64,000 bases of DNA from Photobacterium galatheae (GTDB lineage Bacteria > Pseudomonadota > Gammaproteobacteria > Enterobacterales > Vibrionaceae), in the NCBI RefSeq assembly GCF_000695255.1, contig NZ_JMIB01000043.1, positions 62,001-126,000 of the forward strand. The letters are read 5' to 3'. Below, piece by piece: positions 35,005 through 44,697 of this stretch. The notes below the pieces were generated by a model. That model had not been told where the DNA came from. It saw nothing but the letters and a program-made list of their open reading frames with translations, and ran no database searches. The position numbers were made by a program, and so were the translations under genes. Each line of letters opens with the position of its first letter. Within the stretch, counting starts at the first letter, position 1.

Positions 35005-37079
35005 CTGGTTCCTTCTTGCTCATGGTGATCAAAACGGTACACATTGATACGGTTTAACGCACAATCCGGCAGGTAGATATGGTTATTATTGGCATGCAAC
35101 AGATAAGGCATCCACAATTGCCCTTTGCTTGCATCCGCCCCAAAACTGCTGAAACTGTCGACAATGTTTCCATTCAAATCGAAAACTTTGATCGCCCGGT
35201 TCACCAGATCTGAAACAAACAGGTGCTGATTATCGTAATCAATACTGGTGGGCAGGAGAAAATGATCGCTGTCGATGCTATAACCCGGCTGACCAAAACT
35301 ATGCACCCATTTCATCCCGTTATCGAAAATCTGAACCCGGTTATTATTCTGATCCGTCACGTAGAGTCGACCCTGTTCACAAACCGTGATATCTGTCGGC
35401 GTATGGAACTGGCCATTGGCCTGACCCAGCTCACCGAATACTTCAACCAACCCCGCGACGCCTGAAGGACTGAGCCGCCAGCGAGCAATCCGGTTATTGC
35501 CGGAATCTGCAATGAAGATATCGTTACTGACCGGATCGATGGCCAGTCCCTGCGGCTTATTCAATTGCCACGGCGCACTCCCCATCCCTCCGAAGTTGGT
35601 ATAAGGCACCAGTTCTCCCAATCGGTTGTCATACTGAAAAATAGTGACAATACCGCTCAGATAATTACCGACCACAATCATGGGGACATCAAAGTCCAGT
35701 TGGCCCGGTAATGGCTGTTGCGGCTTGTAAGCTGCAATCCCCAACGAGCCAGGCATCAGTGGCAGACTAATCGGCATCGACGATTCCTGTTTGCCATTCT
35801 CACTGGCCTGCAACTGAAAGTTCCCGGCATCGACCATCCACAGCACATCTTTGGGATCATCAAATTTGTCATTGAGCATCACCCGCAGCCAGGTCTGCTG
35901 CCAACGCTGCACCCACTCCAGTTGAGTGGTCACTGCCAGATTCCACCAGGCGGGCATCGCAGCCGGCTGTAACGCCTTCAGCCAAGTTTCCTGCAATGAC
36001 AACTGATGCGCAAACCAGCGCTCAAACAGTGCCACAAAAGGAGACGGCACCACGGCTTTCACAGCAGCATCCAGTGCGCCGGCAACCGCAGTGATGAAAT
36101 GAAACTGGCCCGGATTATCCCGTTCATCTCCCACAGAGGCGAGTACCCGAGTCGATGCCGCGTCACCATCACCCACACGGGACAAGTCAATTTCATGCAT
36201 CTGCAAGGTGGCCAGAATCGGCTCAGTAATCAGCATTTTGTGGGTGTCCGGCACAGCCGTCACCTGAATCGGGGAGAAGAAACCTTCCAGCTCCCCCTGA
36301 GCGTGGCCAGCCATGTCATACACGGAAATCGCATTGTTTTTCGCGCCCGGGATCAGAATGCGATTCTGGGTCACCGAGACATCCCGCGCCAGCGCCAGAC
36401 CATCAAGATAGCATTTGCCATTCGCCTGAAAAGGCACCCCTTTCCCTTGCCAGTCGCAACGCACAACGGTCGCAAACCCTGTGTTCGCAATATACAAATA
36501 CCCCTGCTCGTCCCGACTCAGTCCCTGTGGCCAGAGAAAGTGAATCGGCCCGTTTTCCGTTTCCACCGCATGCAACGAACGACGATATTCCCCGTCTTCC
36601 GAAAAAATCACCAGACGACTGGCACCCCCCGGTCCCTCATAGAACTCATCAGCCACACACAATTCGCCCCGCCAGAAAGTCAGGCCATTCGGGCCTTTTA
36701 AAGCCACATCTTGTTCATTACCAAAACGTTTGACAGACGTAATGGACAACGCCTGATCATATTCAAGAATATGGACACGCGTATTCCCAATATCACTGAC
36801 ATAGATCCAGTTTCGCTCTGGGTGAGGTAACAAGCGAAATGGCATATTAAACTGCTGTTCGCCGTCGCCGGTCGAACCGAACACAGCCAACAAATGCATC
36901 ATCTCTTTGTCGAAGATCAACAGGCGATTATGCGCGGTATCTGCCAGCCAGATGTGCCCGAAATGATCAATGCAGTTCCCCACTGGGGTATTTAGAGACA
37001 CATGACCTGAAGCCAAACATGGTAATGCGGGCAAAGCCGTGCATACCGTGCCAATCGTAGAAAGAAAATGAATACCCAT
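35001..37079 (-). CDS. NHL-repeat beta-propeller protein
   Basis: A 692-residue protein with two sets of NHL repeats. The N-terminal set (about 25-330) shows ADTAHNRLLIFD, VSDIGNTRVHILE and IANTGFATVVRCD. The C-terminal set (about 480-690) shows IADSGNNRIARW, VTDQNNNRVQIFD, VSDLVNRAIKVFD and LPDCALNRINVY. About 100 Trp-rich helical residues separate them. NHL propellers bind proteins, RNA or small ligands. No clear cleavable signal is seen, so location is uncertain. It is first in the operon with the small helical protein and the Cache chemoreceptor, suggesting a sensory partnership. Confidence 0.85.
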   Translation of the reverse strand: MGIHFLSTIGTVCTALPALPCLASGHVSLNTPVGNCIDHFGHIWLADTAHNRLLIFDKEMMHLLAVFGSTGDGEQQFNMPFRLLPHPERNWIYVSDIGNTRVHILEYDQALSITSVKRFGNEQDVALKGPNGLTFWRGELCVADEFYEGPGGASRLVIFSEDGEYRRSLHAVETENGPIHFLWPQGLSRDEQGYLYIANTGFATVVRCDWQGKGVPFQANGKCYLDGLALARDVSVTQNRILIPGAKNNAISVYDMAGHAQGELEGFFSPIQVTAVPDTHKMLITEPILATLQMHEIDLSRVGDGDAASTRVLASVGDERDNPGQFHFITAVAGALDAAVKAVVPSPFVALFERWFAHQLSLQETWLKALQPAAMPAWWNLAVTTQLEWVQRWQQTWLRVMLNDKFDDPKDVLWMVDAGNFQLQASENGKQESSMPISLPLMPGSLGIAAYKPQQPLPGQLDFDVPMIVVGNYLSGIVTIFQYDNRLGELVPYTNFGGMGSAPWQLNKPQGLAIDPVSNDIFIADSGNNRIARWRLSPSGVAGLVEVFGELGQANGQFHTPTDITVCEQGRLYVTDQNNNRVQIFDNGMKWVHSFGQPGYSIDSDHFLLPTSIDYDNQHLFVSDLVNRAIKVFDLNGNIVDSFSSFGADASKGQLWMPYLLHANNNHIYLPDCALNRINVYRFDHHEQEGTR

Positions 37080-37288
37080 ATGGCGACCTGCTCACAAAGA
37101 GATACGTTAATTTTTAATTCGCTCACTGTATGGATAGATGAGCCAGAGGGTATTGAGAAACAGGACTTTCGAATTTTTGAGAGTGTTCAAAATTCATACA
37201 AGTTATCGACAAAGTTGCAGGCGGATTCTGGTATTTTCCTGAATTTATGATCTGATAACATCGTCAATTAATTGACGAGATCAGACGG
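37080..37288. other. Intergenic region upstream of the NHL operon
   Basis: About 210 AT-rich bases that must hold the promoter of the NHL-chemoreceptor operon. No gene is seen. Confidence 0.5.
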
Positions 37289-37323
37289 AAAAAATGCCAG
37301 CCGGTGGCGGAATCGGCTGGCAT
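37289..37323 (-). terminator. Terminator of the nir operon
   Basis: On the minus strand TGCCAGCCGATT and the complementary CCGGCTGGCA close over a short loop and end in TTTTTTCC, about 35 bases after the nirD stop. Confidence 0.9.
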
Positions 37324-37357
37324 ATACCCTAATATCACGGCTGATTTCTAACTGGGC

Positions 37358-37711
37358 TCAGGACTTAGAAAGAAATGATGGCGCGATGGTGTTCACCCAC
37401 ACTTCGCCGTGTTCTACTTTGACCGGCCAGACCCGAATGCGAACCTCCGGTTGCTCAAGACACTGGCCCGTCTTTAAGCTGAAGTGCTGTTTATAAAGTG
37501 GCGACGCCACACTCAACTCGCCGTTGATATCCCCGAGAATCCCCCTTGCCATCACGAAAGCCTGACCAATCGGGTCCCAGTTATCCAGTGCATAAACCCC
37601 CGGTTGAAGCGCGGGCACATAAAACAACGCCAACTGTGTACCATCAACCCAAGCCCCCATCCCTGAATTCGCAATCAGATCATCCAGATGACAAACTTTT
37701 AACCAGTTCAT
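37358..37711 (-). CDS. nirD: Nitrite reductase small subunit NirD
   Basis: The 117-residue Rieske-like small subunit of the NADH-dependent assimilatory nitrite reductase, of typical size. It begins MNWLKVCHLDDLIANSG and contains the conserved CYALDNWDP-type segment in the form VYALDNWDPIG. Like other NirD proteins it lacks the Rieske cluster Cys/His ligands. The start is the ATG at 37711, which follows AGGAGG and overlaps the nirB stop (ATGA), so it is coupled to nirB. Confidence 0.93.
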   Translation of the reverse strand: MNWLKVCHLDDLIANSGMGAWVDGTQLALFYVPALQPGVYALDNWDPIGQAFVMARGILGDINGELSVASPLYKQHFSLKTGQCLEQPEVRIRVWPVKVEHGEVWVNTIAPSFLSKS

Positions 37712-40245
37712 ACGCCCTCCTGCTCTACCTGACATTGATTTTCAGGGACCGGTTCAAGCACCTGCACCGGAATGCGCTGACCGCGCTCACGACGGTAATC
37801 CGGCGTGACCGTGTCACCGCTGTCATTCACAAAACGGCGGAAACGCGCCAGTTTCTCCGGTGTCGACAACGTGGTTTTCCATTCGCACTGATAGGTCTCC
37901 ACCACATGCTGCATTTGCTTTTCCAGCTCAGCATTGATGCCCAGACTGTCGTCCACCACCACACTGCGCAGATAGTCCAGCCCACCATCGAGATTCTGTA
38001 ACCAGACCGACGTACGTTGCAGCCGGTCAGCGGTGCGGACATAAAACATCAGCACCCGGTCGATCAGGGTCACCAGCTCATCCGTTGACAGATCCGACAT
38101 CAGCAAATCGGCATGACGCGGGCGCATCCCGCCATTACCGCAAACATACAGGTTCCAGCCGTTTTCTGTCGCAATCACGCCGATATCTTTACTCTGAGCT
38201 TCAGCACATTCCCGGGTACACCCAGACACCGCAAACTTGAGTTTGTGCGGCGAACGCAGCCCTTTGTAGCGATTCTCCAGCATAATCGCCAGACCGATTG
38301 AATCGTCGACGCCATACCGACACCAGGTTGATCCAACGCAGGATTTCACCGTTCTTAGCGATTTTCCGTAGGCATGGCCGGTCTCAAATCCGGCATCAAT
38401 CAGGGCCTGCCAGATATCCGGCAACTGTTCGAGCTGTGCCCCGAACAAATCAACCCGCTGCCCCCCGGTGATCTTGGTATAGAGATCGTATTTTCTGGCA
38501 ACTTCCCCTAAAACAATCAGCTTCTCCGGGGTAATTTCCCCGCCCGGAATCCGGGGCACCACGGAATAACTGCCATCTTTTTGGATGTTCGCCAGAAAAG
38601 CATCATTGGTATCCTGCAATGGCTGATGCTGCGGTTCGAGTACATGCTCATTCCACAAAGAGGCAAAAATTGAGGCAGCCGCAGGCTTACACACATCGCA
38701 GCCCATGCCCTGACCATGCAGGGCGATCAAGTCGTCAAACTGTTTGATTTGCCCGACCTGCACCAGATGGAACAACTCCTGACGGGTATAAGCGAAATGC
38801 TCACAAAGATGATTGCTAACTGCCATACCCAATGCTGCGAGTTCTTCATCCAGAATCGATTTCACCATGGTGCTGCAACCGCCGCAGCCTGTCCCGGCTT
38901 TGGTACAGCTTTTCAGCTCAGACAGGTCATGCGTCCCCGCCTGCACCGCAGCCGTAATTGCTCCCCGGGTCACGTTATGGCAGGAGCAGACAATCGCCCC
39001 GGCATCTTTGCTGCCCTGCAACGCAGAACAGTCAAACAGCAGTTCAGCCGGATGTGCAGGCAGCGGCATGTCATTGAGGTAACATTGCAGCAGGGCATCA
39101 TAATCCTGATTGTCCCCAATCAGAATCGCGCCCAGCAGCTTGTCGCCGGTGTCATTGACCACCAGCTTTTTGTACACCCCGGCACGCATGTCCTGTAACA
39201 CCATTTCCTGACAGCCTTCGCCCTGGCCGAGCGAGTTACCAATGGCAGATACATCCACGCCCATGAGTTTGAGTTTGGTGCTCATGTCCGCGCCACTGAA
39301 GGTGCTGTCGCCCCCTAAAATCTGATCGGCTGCAATCCGCGCCATGCGGTATCCCGGCGCCACCAGCCCGAAAATCCGCTGCTGCCACAACGCACATTCG
39401 CCGATGGCGTAGATATTGGGGTCGCTGGTCTGGCAGGCATCGTTGATCACAATGCCGCCGCGTTCACCAATGTCCAGCCCGCACTGACGAGCCAGTGCAT
39501 CCTGCGGGCGGATCCCGGCGGAAAACACGATCACATCCACTTCCAGTGGCGCATGATCCTGAAAATTCATCCGGTGAAAAGCGGTTTCTCCATCCGTAAT
39601 CGCCGTGGTTGCCCGGCTGGTGTGCACCTGCACGTCCAACGCACTGACTTTACTTTTCAGCAATGCGCTCCCGGCATCATCAATCTGAACCGGCATCAAT
39701 CGCGGCGCAAATTCCACCACATGGGTTTCAAGCCCCAGCAGACGCAGCGCATTGGCCGCCTCCAGCCCCAGCAACCCGCCGCCGACGACCGCGCCGGTTT
39801 TCGCACCGGCACAGGCCGTTTTAATGGCAGACAGATCATCAAGCGTCCGGTAAACAAAACAGTTGTCTCTGTCACTGCCCTGCACCGGTGGCACAAAAGG
39901 ATAAGAGCCGGTCGCCAGCACCAGTTTGTCGTAGGCCAGCTGGCTGTCACTGGCTAAGGTGACACGCTGTTTTTCACGGTCTATGCCGACAACCTGCTCT
40001 CCCAGCAGCAGCTCAATGCCATTGTCCAGATACCACTGTTCGTTGCTCAGCAGTAGATCCTGATGATCACTGCCGGAAAAGAGGGACGACAGATGAACCC
40101 GGTCGTAAGCGACAAAGCGCTCTTCGCCCAGCACAATCATCTGGTAAGACTGATGGGCATTTTTTGCCACCAGCTGTTCGATAAAGTGATGGCCGACCAT
40201 GCCGTTACCCACCACCAGTAATTTTTCGCGTTGCATCAACATCAT
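37708..40245 (-). CDS. nirB: Nitrite reductase large subunit NirB
   Basis: An 845-residue cytoplasmic enzyme that reduces nitrite to ammonium with NAD(P)H. Order: FAD/NAD domain (VVGNGMVGHHF near 10; second dinucleotide motif AVVGGGLLGLEAAN near 150), BFD-like [2Fe-2S] domain (VCSCHNVTRG near 422; GTGCGGC near 455), ferredoxin-like repeats, then the siroheme/[4Fe-4S] domain with Cys in CVGSTWCRYG near 642 and CTRECAEAQ near 682. It needs siroheme, which the adjacent uroporphyrinogen methyltransferase helps make. It follows the nitrate ABC transporter genes. Confidence 0.97.
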   Translation of the reverse strand: MMLMQREKLLVVGNGMVGHHFIEQLVAKNAHQSYQMIVLGEERFVAYDRVHLSSLFSGSDHQDLLLSNEQWYLDNGIELLLGEQVVGIDREKQRVTLASDSQLAYDKLVLATGSYPFVPPVQGSDRDNCFVYRTLDDLSAIKTACAGAKTGAVVGGGLLGLEAANALRLLGLETHVVEFAPRLMPVQIDDAGSALLKSKVSALDVQVHTSRATTAITDGETAFHRMNFQDHAPLEVDVIVFSAGIRPQDALARQCGLDIGERGGIVINDACQTSDPNIYAIGECALWQQRIFGLVAPGYRMARIAADQILGGDSTFSGADMSTKLKLMGVDVSAIGNSLGQGEGCQEMVLQDMRAGVYKKLVVNDTGDKLLGAILIGDNQDYDALLQCYLNDMPLPAHPAELLFDCSALQGSKDAGAIVCSCHNVTRGAITAAVQAGTHDLSELKSCTKAGTGCGGCSTMVKSILDEELAALGMAVSNHLCEHFAYTRQELFHLVQVGQIKQFDDLIALHGQGMGCDVCKPAAASIFASLWNEHVLEPQHQPLQDTNDAFLANIQKDGSYSVVPRIPGGEITPEKLIVLGEVARKYDLYTKITGGQRVDLFGAQLEQLPDIWQALIDAGFETGHAYGKSLRTVKSCVGSTWCRYGVDDSIGLAIMLENRYKGLRSPHKLKFAVSGCTRECAEAQSKDIGVIATENGWNLYVCGNGGMRPRHADLLMSDLSTDELVTLIDRVLMFYVRTADRLQRTSVWLQNLDGGLDYLRSVVVDDSLGINAELEKQMQHVVETYQCEWKTTLSTPEKLARFRRFVNDSGDTVTPDYRRERGQRIPVQVLEPVPENQCQVEQEGV

Positions 40246-40274
40246 GCTCTCCTGAACTGTGTTTAGGTCCCGAA

Positions 40275-41150
40275 TCAGGCCACTTTAGTGTTGCGATTTT
40301 TCTCTGACACCGAGTCCGGAACCGAATCCGGAACCGGCTCTGCAATCGGTGCCACCTTGCGCTGTTTCTCGTACAGAAAACACAGCACATTCTGGCGAAG
40401 GCGCTGATAATCCGGATCATCCGCCAGCGCAACCCGATCCCGGGGACGTGGCAGATGAATATCCAGCACTTCGCCAATCGTGGCCTCAGGGCCGTTACTC
40501 ATCATGACAATGCGATCCGACAGCAGCACGGCTTCGTCTACGTCGTGGGTAATCATGATGACGGTGTTCTTCAGCTCGGCCTGAATCGCCATCAGCGCAT
40601 CCTGCAAATGCGCCCGGGTCAGGGCATCCAGTGCGCCAAACGGCTCATCCATCAGCAGCACTTTCGGCTGCATCGCCAGCGCTCGCGCAATCCCAACCCG
40701 TTGCTTCATACCACCGGAAATTTCGTCCGGCCGTTTGTCATGGGCATGGTCCATGTGCACCAGTTGCAGGTAGTGCATCACCTCTTCCCGAATGGCTGCC
40801 GACGTTTTGCCTTTACTGACCTGTTTCACCGCCAGTTCCACGTTCTGGTACACCGTCAGCCAGGGCAGCAGGGCGTGATTCTGAAACACAACCGCCCGTT
40901 CCGGACCGGGGCCGGAAATTTCCCGTCCTTCCAGAATGACGCCGCCATCGGTCGCCTCCAGCAGCCCGGCGACCAGATTCAGCACCGTGGACTTGCCGCA
41001 GCCTGAGTGACCAATCAGAGAGATAAATTCCCCTTTTTCAATGCTGAAATTCACATCTTTCAGGGCCACAAACTCACCGTTGGGCGTCGGAAAGCGCATC
41101 CCCAGATAACTGAGTAATAAATATTCCCGTGACCTCGCTTTTAACGACAT
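40275..41150 (-). CDS. nrtD: Nitrate/nitrite ABC transporter ATPase (NrtD-like)
   Basis: A 291-residue ABC ATPase with Walker [10 protein letters not shown] near residue 48, the Q-loop in [10 protein letters not shown], signature [15 protein letters not shown] near 145, Walker [13 protein letters not shown], and the H-loop in ITHDVDEA. The sequence is of the nitrate/sulfonate/taurine class, closest to NrtD/NasD. It energises uptake through the permease and binding protein encoded just upstream. About 30 residues at the C-terminus are a low-complexity tail with a PDSVPDSV repeat. Confidence 0.93.
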   Translation of the reverse strand: MSLKARSREYLLLSYLGMRFPTPNGEFVALKDVNFSIEKGEFISLIGHSGCGKSTVLNLVAGLLEATDGGVILEGREISGPGPERAVVFQNHALLPWLTVYQNVELAVKQVSKGKTSAAIREEVMHYLQLVHMDHAHDKRPDEISGGMKQRVGIARALAMQPKVLLMDEPFGALDALTRAHLQDALMAIQAELKNTVIMITHDVDEAVLLSDRIVMMSNGPEATIGEVLDIHLPRPRDRVALADDPDYQRLRQNVLCFLYEKQRKVAPIAEPVPDSVPDSVSEKNRNTKVA

Positions 41151-41175
41151 AGTGTTCTCCTTATCCTGAACCGGC

Positions 41176-42147
41176 TCAGTGCTGGCTCAGTTGTTGATTC
41201 CATGAAAAATGACGCTGCAAACTGAGCATGCTCCGGTCAAGCAGCAGACCGATGAAACCAATGGTGACCACAGCCACCATGATCCGGCCCAGTGATGCAG
41301 CACTGCCGTTCTGGAATTCATCCCACACAAACTTGCCCAGTCCCGGGTTCTGCGCCAGCATCTCGGCGGCAATCAGTACCATCCAGGCCACCCCCAGCGA
41401 CAGGCGCAGGCCGGTGAACACCATGGGTACGGAGGACGGCAGTACAATGGTGCGCACATGCTGCCAGCGGGAAAGTTTGAGCACCCGGCTGACATTGAGC
41501 AGATCCTGATCCACCCCTGTCACGCCGACAGCCGTGTTGATCAGCGTCGGCCACAGGCTGCACATCGCCACCGTAAAAAGTGAATTGAGAAACGACTTGG
41601 CGACCCGCGGATCGTCACTGACATACAGCGCACTGACCACCATGGTGACAATCGGCAGCCAGGCCAGCGGCGAAACCGGTTTCAGCAGCTGAATCACCGG
41701 ATTAAACGCGGCATACAGCCCTTTGTTCAGCCCGAGGACAATGCCCACCGGAATCGCAATCGCGGTTGCCAGCAGGAATCCGGCCATCACAGTCAGTAAG
41801 CTGGTGCCGATCTGGTCAAAGAAGGTCGGTTTCCCGGTGTATTCCCGGATACGAACTTCAGCTTGAGGGGCCCGGGCCAGCTTTTCCGCATTGCGTTTTG
41901 CCTGACGCACATAAAAAGCCGCCTCACGATCCCGTTCATGCTGGTGTTCGGCGACCAGATTCGTGAACTGCTGCCAGGTCTGGACCGGTCCCGGCAGTGT
42001 ACCCAGCGAGGTCTGTACCTGACTGGCCGCCAGATGCCAGAGCAGCAGGAAAACCGCAATCCCCAACATCGGAAGCGCCAGCCGCCGGCTGTGCTGCATC
42101 ACCTGCGCCGGTTTCGGCAGTGCAGGCAGCGAAAGAATTGAAGCCAT
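41176..42147 (-). CDS. nrtB: Nitrate ABC transporter permease (NrtB-like)
   Basis: A 323-residue inner-membrane permease with about six helices and the cytoplasmic EAA-type loop near residues 215-245 (VSRVLKLSRWQHVRTIVLPS), which docks on the ATPase. The size and a charged insertion around residues 60-110 (HERDREAAFYVRQAKRNAEK) are typical of NrtB. It lies between the substrate-binding and ATPase genes. Confidence 0.93.
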   Translation of the reverse strand: MASILSLPALPKPAQVMQHSRRLALPMLGIAVFLLLWHLAASQVQTSLGTLPGPVQTWQQFTNLVAEHQHERDREAAFYVRQAKRNAEKLARAPQAEVRIREYTGKPTFFDQIGTSLLTVMAGFLLATAIAIPVGIVLGLNKGLYAAFNPVIQLLKPVSPLAWLPIVTMVVSALYVSDDPRVAKSFLNSLFTVAMCSLWPTLINTAVGVTGVDQDLLNVSRVLKLSRWQHVRTIVLPSSVPMVFTGLRLSLGVAWMVLIAAEMLAQNPGLGKFVWDEFQNGSAASLGRIMVAVVTIGFIGLLLDRSMLSLQRHFSWNQQLSQH

Positions 42148-42159
42148 CAGCCATTCTCC

Positions 42160-43524
42160 TCAAAGTTTTTCGTTGCCTTTCAGACCAATCGCGAACTGAT
42201 TGAGATACGCATTGGGCTGGTAGCCATCAAAAGTGATCTGATCGATGAATCCATTCTGGGGTGGCCGGAAACCGTCTTCCTTGTCAAAATCAGGAAAATC
42301 AGCGGCTTTCATTTTGCCTTCGGCAATGAGAGCTTCGGCAGCCTGCCGGTAGATCTCCGGACGATAAACCTGCTTCGCAATCGCGAGATACCAGTCGTCC
42401 GGTTTGGCTTCGGGGATCTGCCCCCAGCGGCGCATCTGCGTCAGTGTCCAGACCGCATCACTGTAGTAGGGATAAGTGGCGTTGTAGCGGAAGAACACAT
42501 TGAAGTCCGGCGCCGGGCGTTTGTCCCCTTTTTCGTACTCAAAGGTGCCGGTCATGCTGTTGGCGATCACCTTGGCATCCGCGCCGACATACTGGCTGCG
42601 GGCCAGCATCTTCACGGCAGCCTCACGGTTGGCATTGTTTTCTTCATCCAGCCAGTGCGCCGCACGGATCAGCGCTTTCACAACCCGAATATGGGTGTTG
42701 GGATAGGCATCGGCCCAGACCTGACTGACTCCGAAAACTTTCTCGGGGTTGTTCCGCCAGATGTCGTAATCGGTAATCACAGGCACACCAATCCCTTTGA
42801 AAACGGCCTGCTGATTCCACGGTTCACCCACGCTGTAACCCTGTATGGTTGCCGCTTCGAGGGTGGCGGGCATTTGCGGCGGTGGTGTCACACTCAGCAG
42901 CACATCCGCCTGTTGCTGGCCGCTGTTGTCACCATGGCTGGGATCGTAATAGCCGGGATGAATGCCCCCGGCGGCCAGCCAGTAACGCAGCTCGTAATTG
43001 TGAGTCGACACCGGGAAAACCATGCCCATATTGAAGGGTTTGCCTGCCGCCTGATAAGACGCAATCACAGGCTTGAGCAGATCCGCCTTCACCGGATGCT
43101 GAGGCTTTCCGTCGGCTGTTTTCGCCACCTGTGGTTTCATGGCTTCCCAGACATGATTGGCCACCGTGATCGCATTGCCGTTGAGATCCATACTGAACGC
43201 GGTCACCACATCGGCCTTGGTGCCGATCCCAATGGTGGCGCCAATCGGCTGGCCGGCCAGCATATGGGCGCCGTCCAGTTCACCGTCGATCACCCGGTCC
43301 AGCAGCACTTTCCAGTTCGCCTGTGCTTCCAGCGTGACGTACAGTCCTTCGTCTTCAAAAAAGAAATTTTCATAAGCCACCGCCAGCGGTGCCATGTCCG
43401 TCAGCTTAATAAAGCCAAATTTCAGTTCATCTTTTTCCGGTGGCCCGACGTTGGCCAATACCGGCAGCGACAGCAAACTGACGCTGACAACACCAGTAAT
43501 CATCCATCGTTTCACGCTTTTCAT
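42160..43524 (-). CDS. nrtA: Nitrate-binding periplasmic protein (NrtA-like)
   Basis: A 454-residue solute-binding protein of the NrtA/CmpA family with a signal peptide ([24 protein letters not shown]). It contains [19 protein letters not shown] at the mature N-terminus, [16 protein letters not shown] and the [12 protein letters not shown] region. It captures nitrate or nitrite for the permease. A leader with a terminator hairpin precedes it (43569-43608), so its expression is probably controlled by antitermination. Confidence 0.94.
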   Translation of the reverse strand: MKSVKRWMITGVVSVSLLSLPVLANVGPPEKDELKFGFIKLTDMAPLAVAYENFFFEDEGLYVTLEAQANWKVLLDRVIDGELDGAHMLAGQPIGATIGIGTKADVVTAFSMDLNGNAITVANHVWEAMKPQVAKTADGKPQHPVKADLLKPVIASYQAAGKPFNMGMVFPVSTHNYELRYWLAAGGIHPGYYDPSHGDNSGQQQADVLLSVTPPPQMPATLEAATIQGYSVGEPWNQQAVFKGIGVPVITDYDIWRNNPEKVFGVSQVWADAYPNTHIRVVKALIRAAHWLDEENNANREAAVKMLARSQYVGADAKVIANSMTGTFEYEKGDKRPAPDFNVFFRYNATYPYYSDAVWTLTQMRRWGQIPEAKPDDWYLAIAKQVYRPEIYRQAAEALIAEGKMKAADFPDFDKEDGFRPPQNGFIDQITFDGYQPNAYLNQFAIGLKGNEKL

Positions 43525-43568
43525 CCTTCAACCTCTTCCATCACTGTGAAAATCAATTCGTTCAAAAC

Positions 43569-43608
43569 AAAAAAACGCCGCTCCCCGGTGGGGAAAGCAG
43601 CGTTGCTT
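43569..43608 (-). promoter_or_regulatory. ANTAR-type leader terminator upstream of nrtA
   Basis: On the minus strand a hairpin AAGC-[AACGCT]-GCTT has a six-base loop with A at position 1 and G at position 4, the signature of ANTAR protein targets. It overlaps the left arm of an intrinsic terminator (ACGCTGCT...AGCGGCGT then seven T). Binding of the hexaloop hairpin would prevent the terminator. A possible first hairpin (CTGGC...GCCAG) lies at 43632-43653. The ANTAR gene at 44026-44601 is the obvious regulator. Confidence 0.75.
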
Positions 43609-43697
43609 GGTTCATTCAATTTGTCTGTTGGCTGGCCTGCATGATGATGCCAGTCCCGCGCAGTTCTGCCACTAAAGTCACTGGCTCCCAGCTTGGC

Positions 43698-43893
43698 CTG
43701 ACTTTCCGACACAAACCCCTCGATGAGAAATCGATAAATTCTCAATTTAAATCAGTCAATTATCGTCATTCCCGCGCAGGCGGGAATCCACTGAGCACGT
43801 GATGAGAGCAACCGACCAGATTTATTCTGTTCCCTCATCTTCCGCGCATTATTTCTCTAAAGTCACTGGATCCCCGCCTTCGCGGGGATGACA
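43698..43893 (+). repeat. Long intergenic repeat, copy 2 (paired palindromes)
   Basis: Same structure as 3490-3682: a CTTTCC-AAACCC-TCGAT lead, a CCCGCGCAGGCGGG palindrome near 43771, about 90 variable bases, GTCACTGG, then CCCCGCC-CGCGGGG. A degenerate trail of AGAAGCGGGAATAAC-like units runs to about 43960. It lies between the nrtA leader and the ANTAR gene, so these are transcribed separately. Confidence 0.85.
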
Positions 43894-44025
43894 GAAGAAG
43901 CGGGAATAACAGAAGAAGCAGGGATAACTGGGAAAACCGGGATGACTGAGGAAACTGAGATTGCGACAGGAACAATCAGACGCAATTCTGAACCCGTGGC
44001 CGTCACACTGAGTCGCCGCAATCGA

Positions 44026-44601
44026 CTAACGATTCAGACTGATCATCAGGTTCTTCGCAATCTGTCCCAGACTCAGGCTCTGCTGCATCGCCGCATTGCG
44101 AAGCAGTTTGTAAGCCTCAGATTCATCCAGCCCGTGCAATTTCATCAGCAGCCCTTTAGCCTGCTCAATCAACCGCCGCTCTTCCAGCCGCCGGCTCAGG
44201 GTCACCAGCTCTTTTTTGAGCTGACACTGCGCCTGCCGGACCTGCCATGCCCGCTCTACCCAGACACTCAGCGCCGTTGCCGAGTCACCGGGCAGAAGGA
44301 CATAACCATTGGGTCCGGGTAGCCGCTGTATATCCTGAGGTTCCAGTTGACGGATCATCACCACCAGCGGCCAGCCCAGACAACCGGCCTGCGAGACCAT
44401 GTGCCGCAATTCGGCATCCGCTCTGGCCCAGCTAATCACCAGAACACTGCTTTTCACCAACACAGCGCTTTGCGCCTGACTCACCAGCTCGGTCAGCCGA
44501 CTGAAGCCGCAGCCAGTCACGTCATCATAAGTACCGGCCAGCTTTCCCGTCAGTCTGGCCTGCTCCCGGGTGCAGTCACTGCACACCACGATCTTTTTCA
44601 T
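44026..44601 (-). CDS. ANTAR-domain antiterminator (NasT/NasR-like)
   Basis: About 191 residues. The C-terminal ANTAR RNA-binding domain covers about 130-188 (RRLEERRLIEQAKGLLMK, then LDESEAYKLLRNAAM). The N-terminal part looks like a receiver fold without the phospho-accepting Asp (VLVISWARAD at that position). ANTAR proteins bind paired hexaloop hairpins and stop intrinsic termination of nitrate assimilation operons. No NIT sensor domain is fused and no NasS-type sensor is seen nearby. I start at the ATG at 44601 (MKKIVVCSDCT); 44679 is the longer option. Confidence 0.88.
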   Translation of the reverse strand: MKKIVVCSDCTREQARLTGKLAGTYDDVTGCGFSRLTELVSQAQSAVLVKSSVLVISWARADAELRHMVSQAGCLGWPLVVMIRQLEPQDIQRLPGPNGYVLLPGDSATALSVWVERAWQVRQAQCQLKKELVTLSRRLEERRLIEQAKGLLMKLHGLDESEAYKLLRNAAMQQSLSLGQIAKNLMISLNR

Positions 44602-44697
44602 GTCTGGCTTCACCTTGGTCACCGACTTCCCTGTACACGACGATTCAACACACCGTTCAGTGATTAAAGAAGCAAGCAATCAGCCACTTGGTCAAAA

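Noticed and set aside
42655-43644. 329-codon frame antisense to nrtA
   Set aside because: It mirrors a well-supported solute-binding protein, has no domain and reads through the leader terminator.
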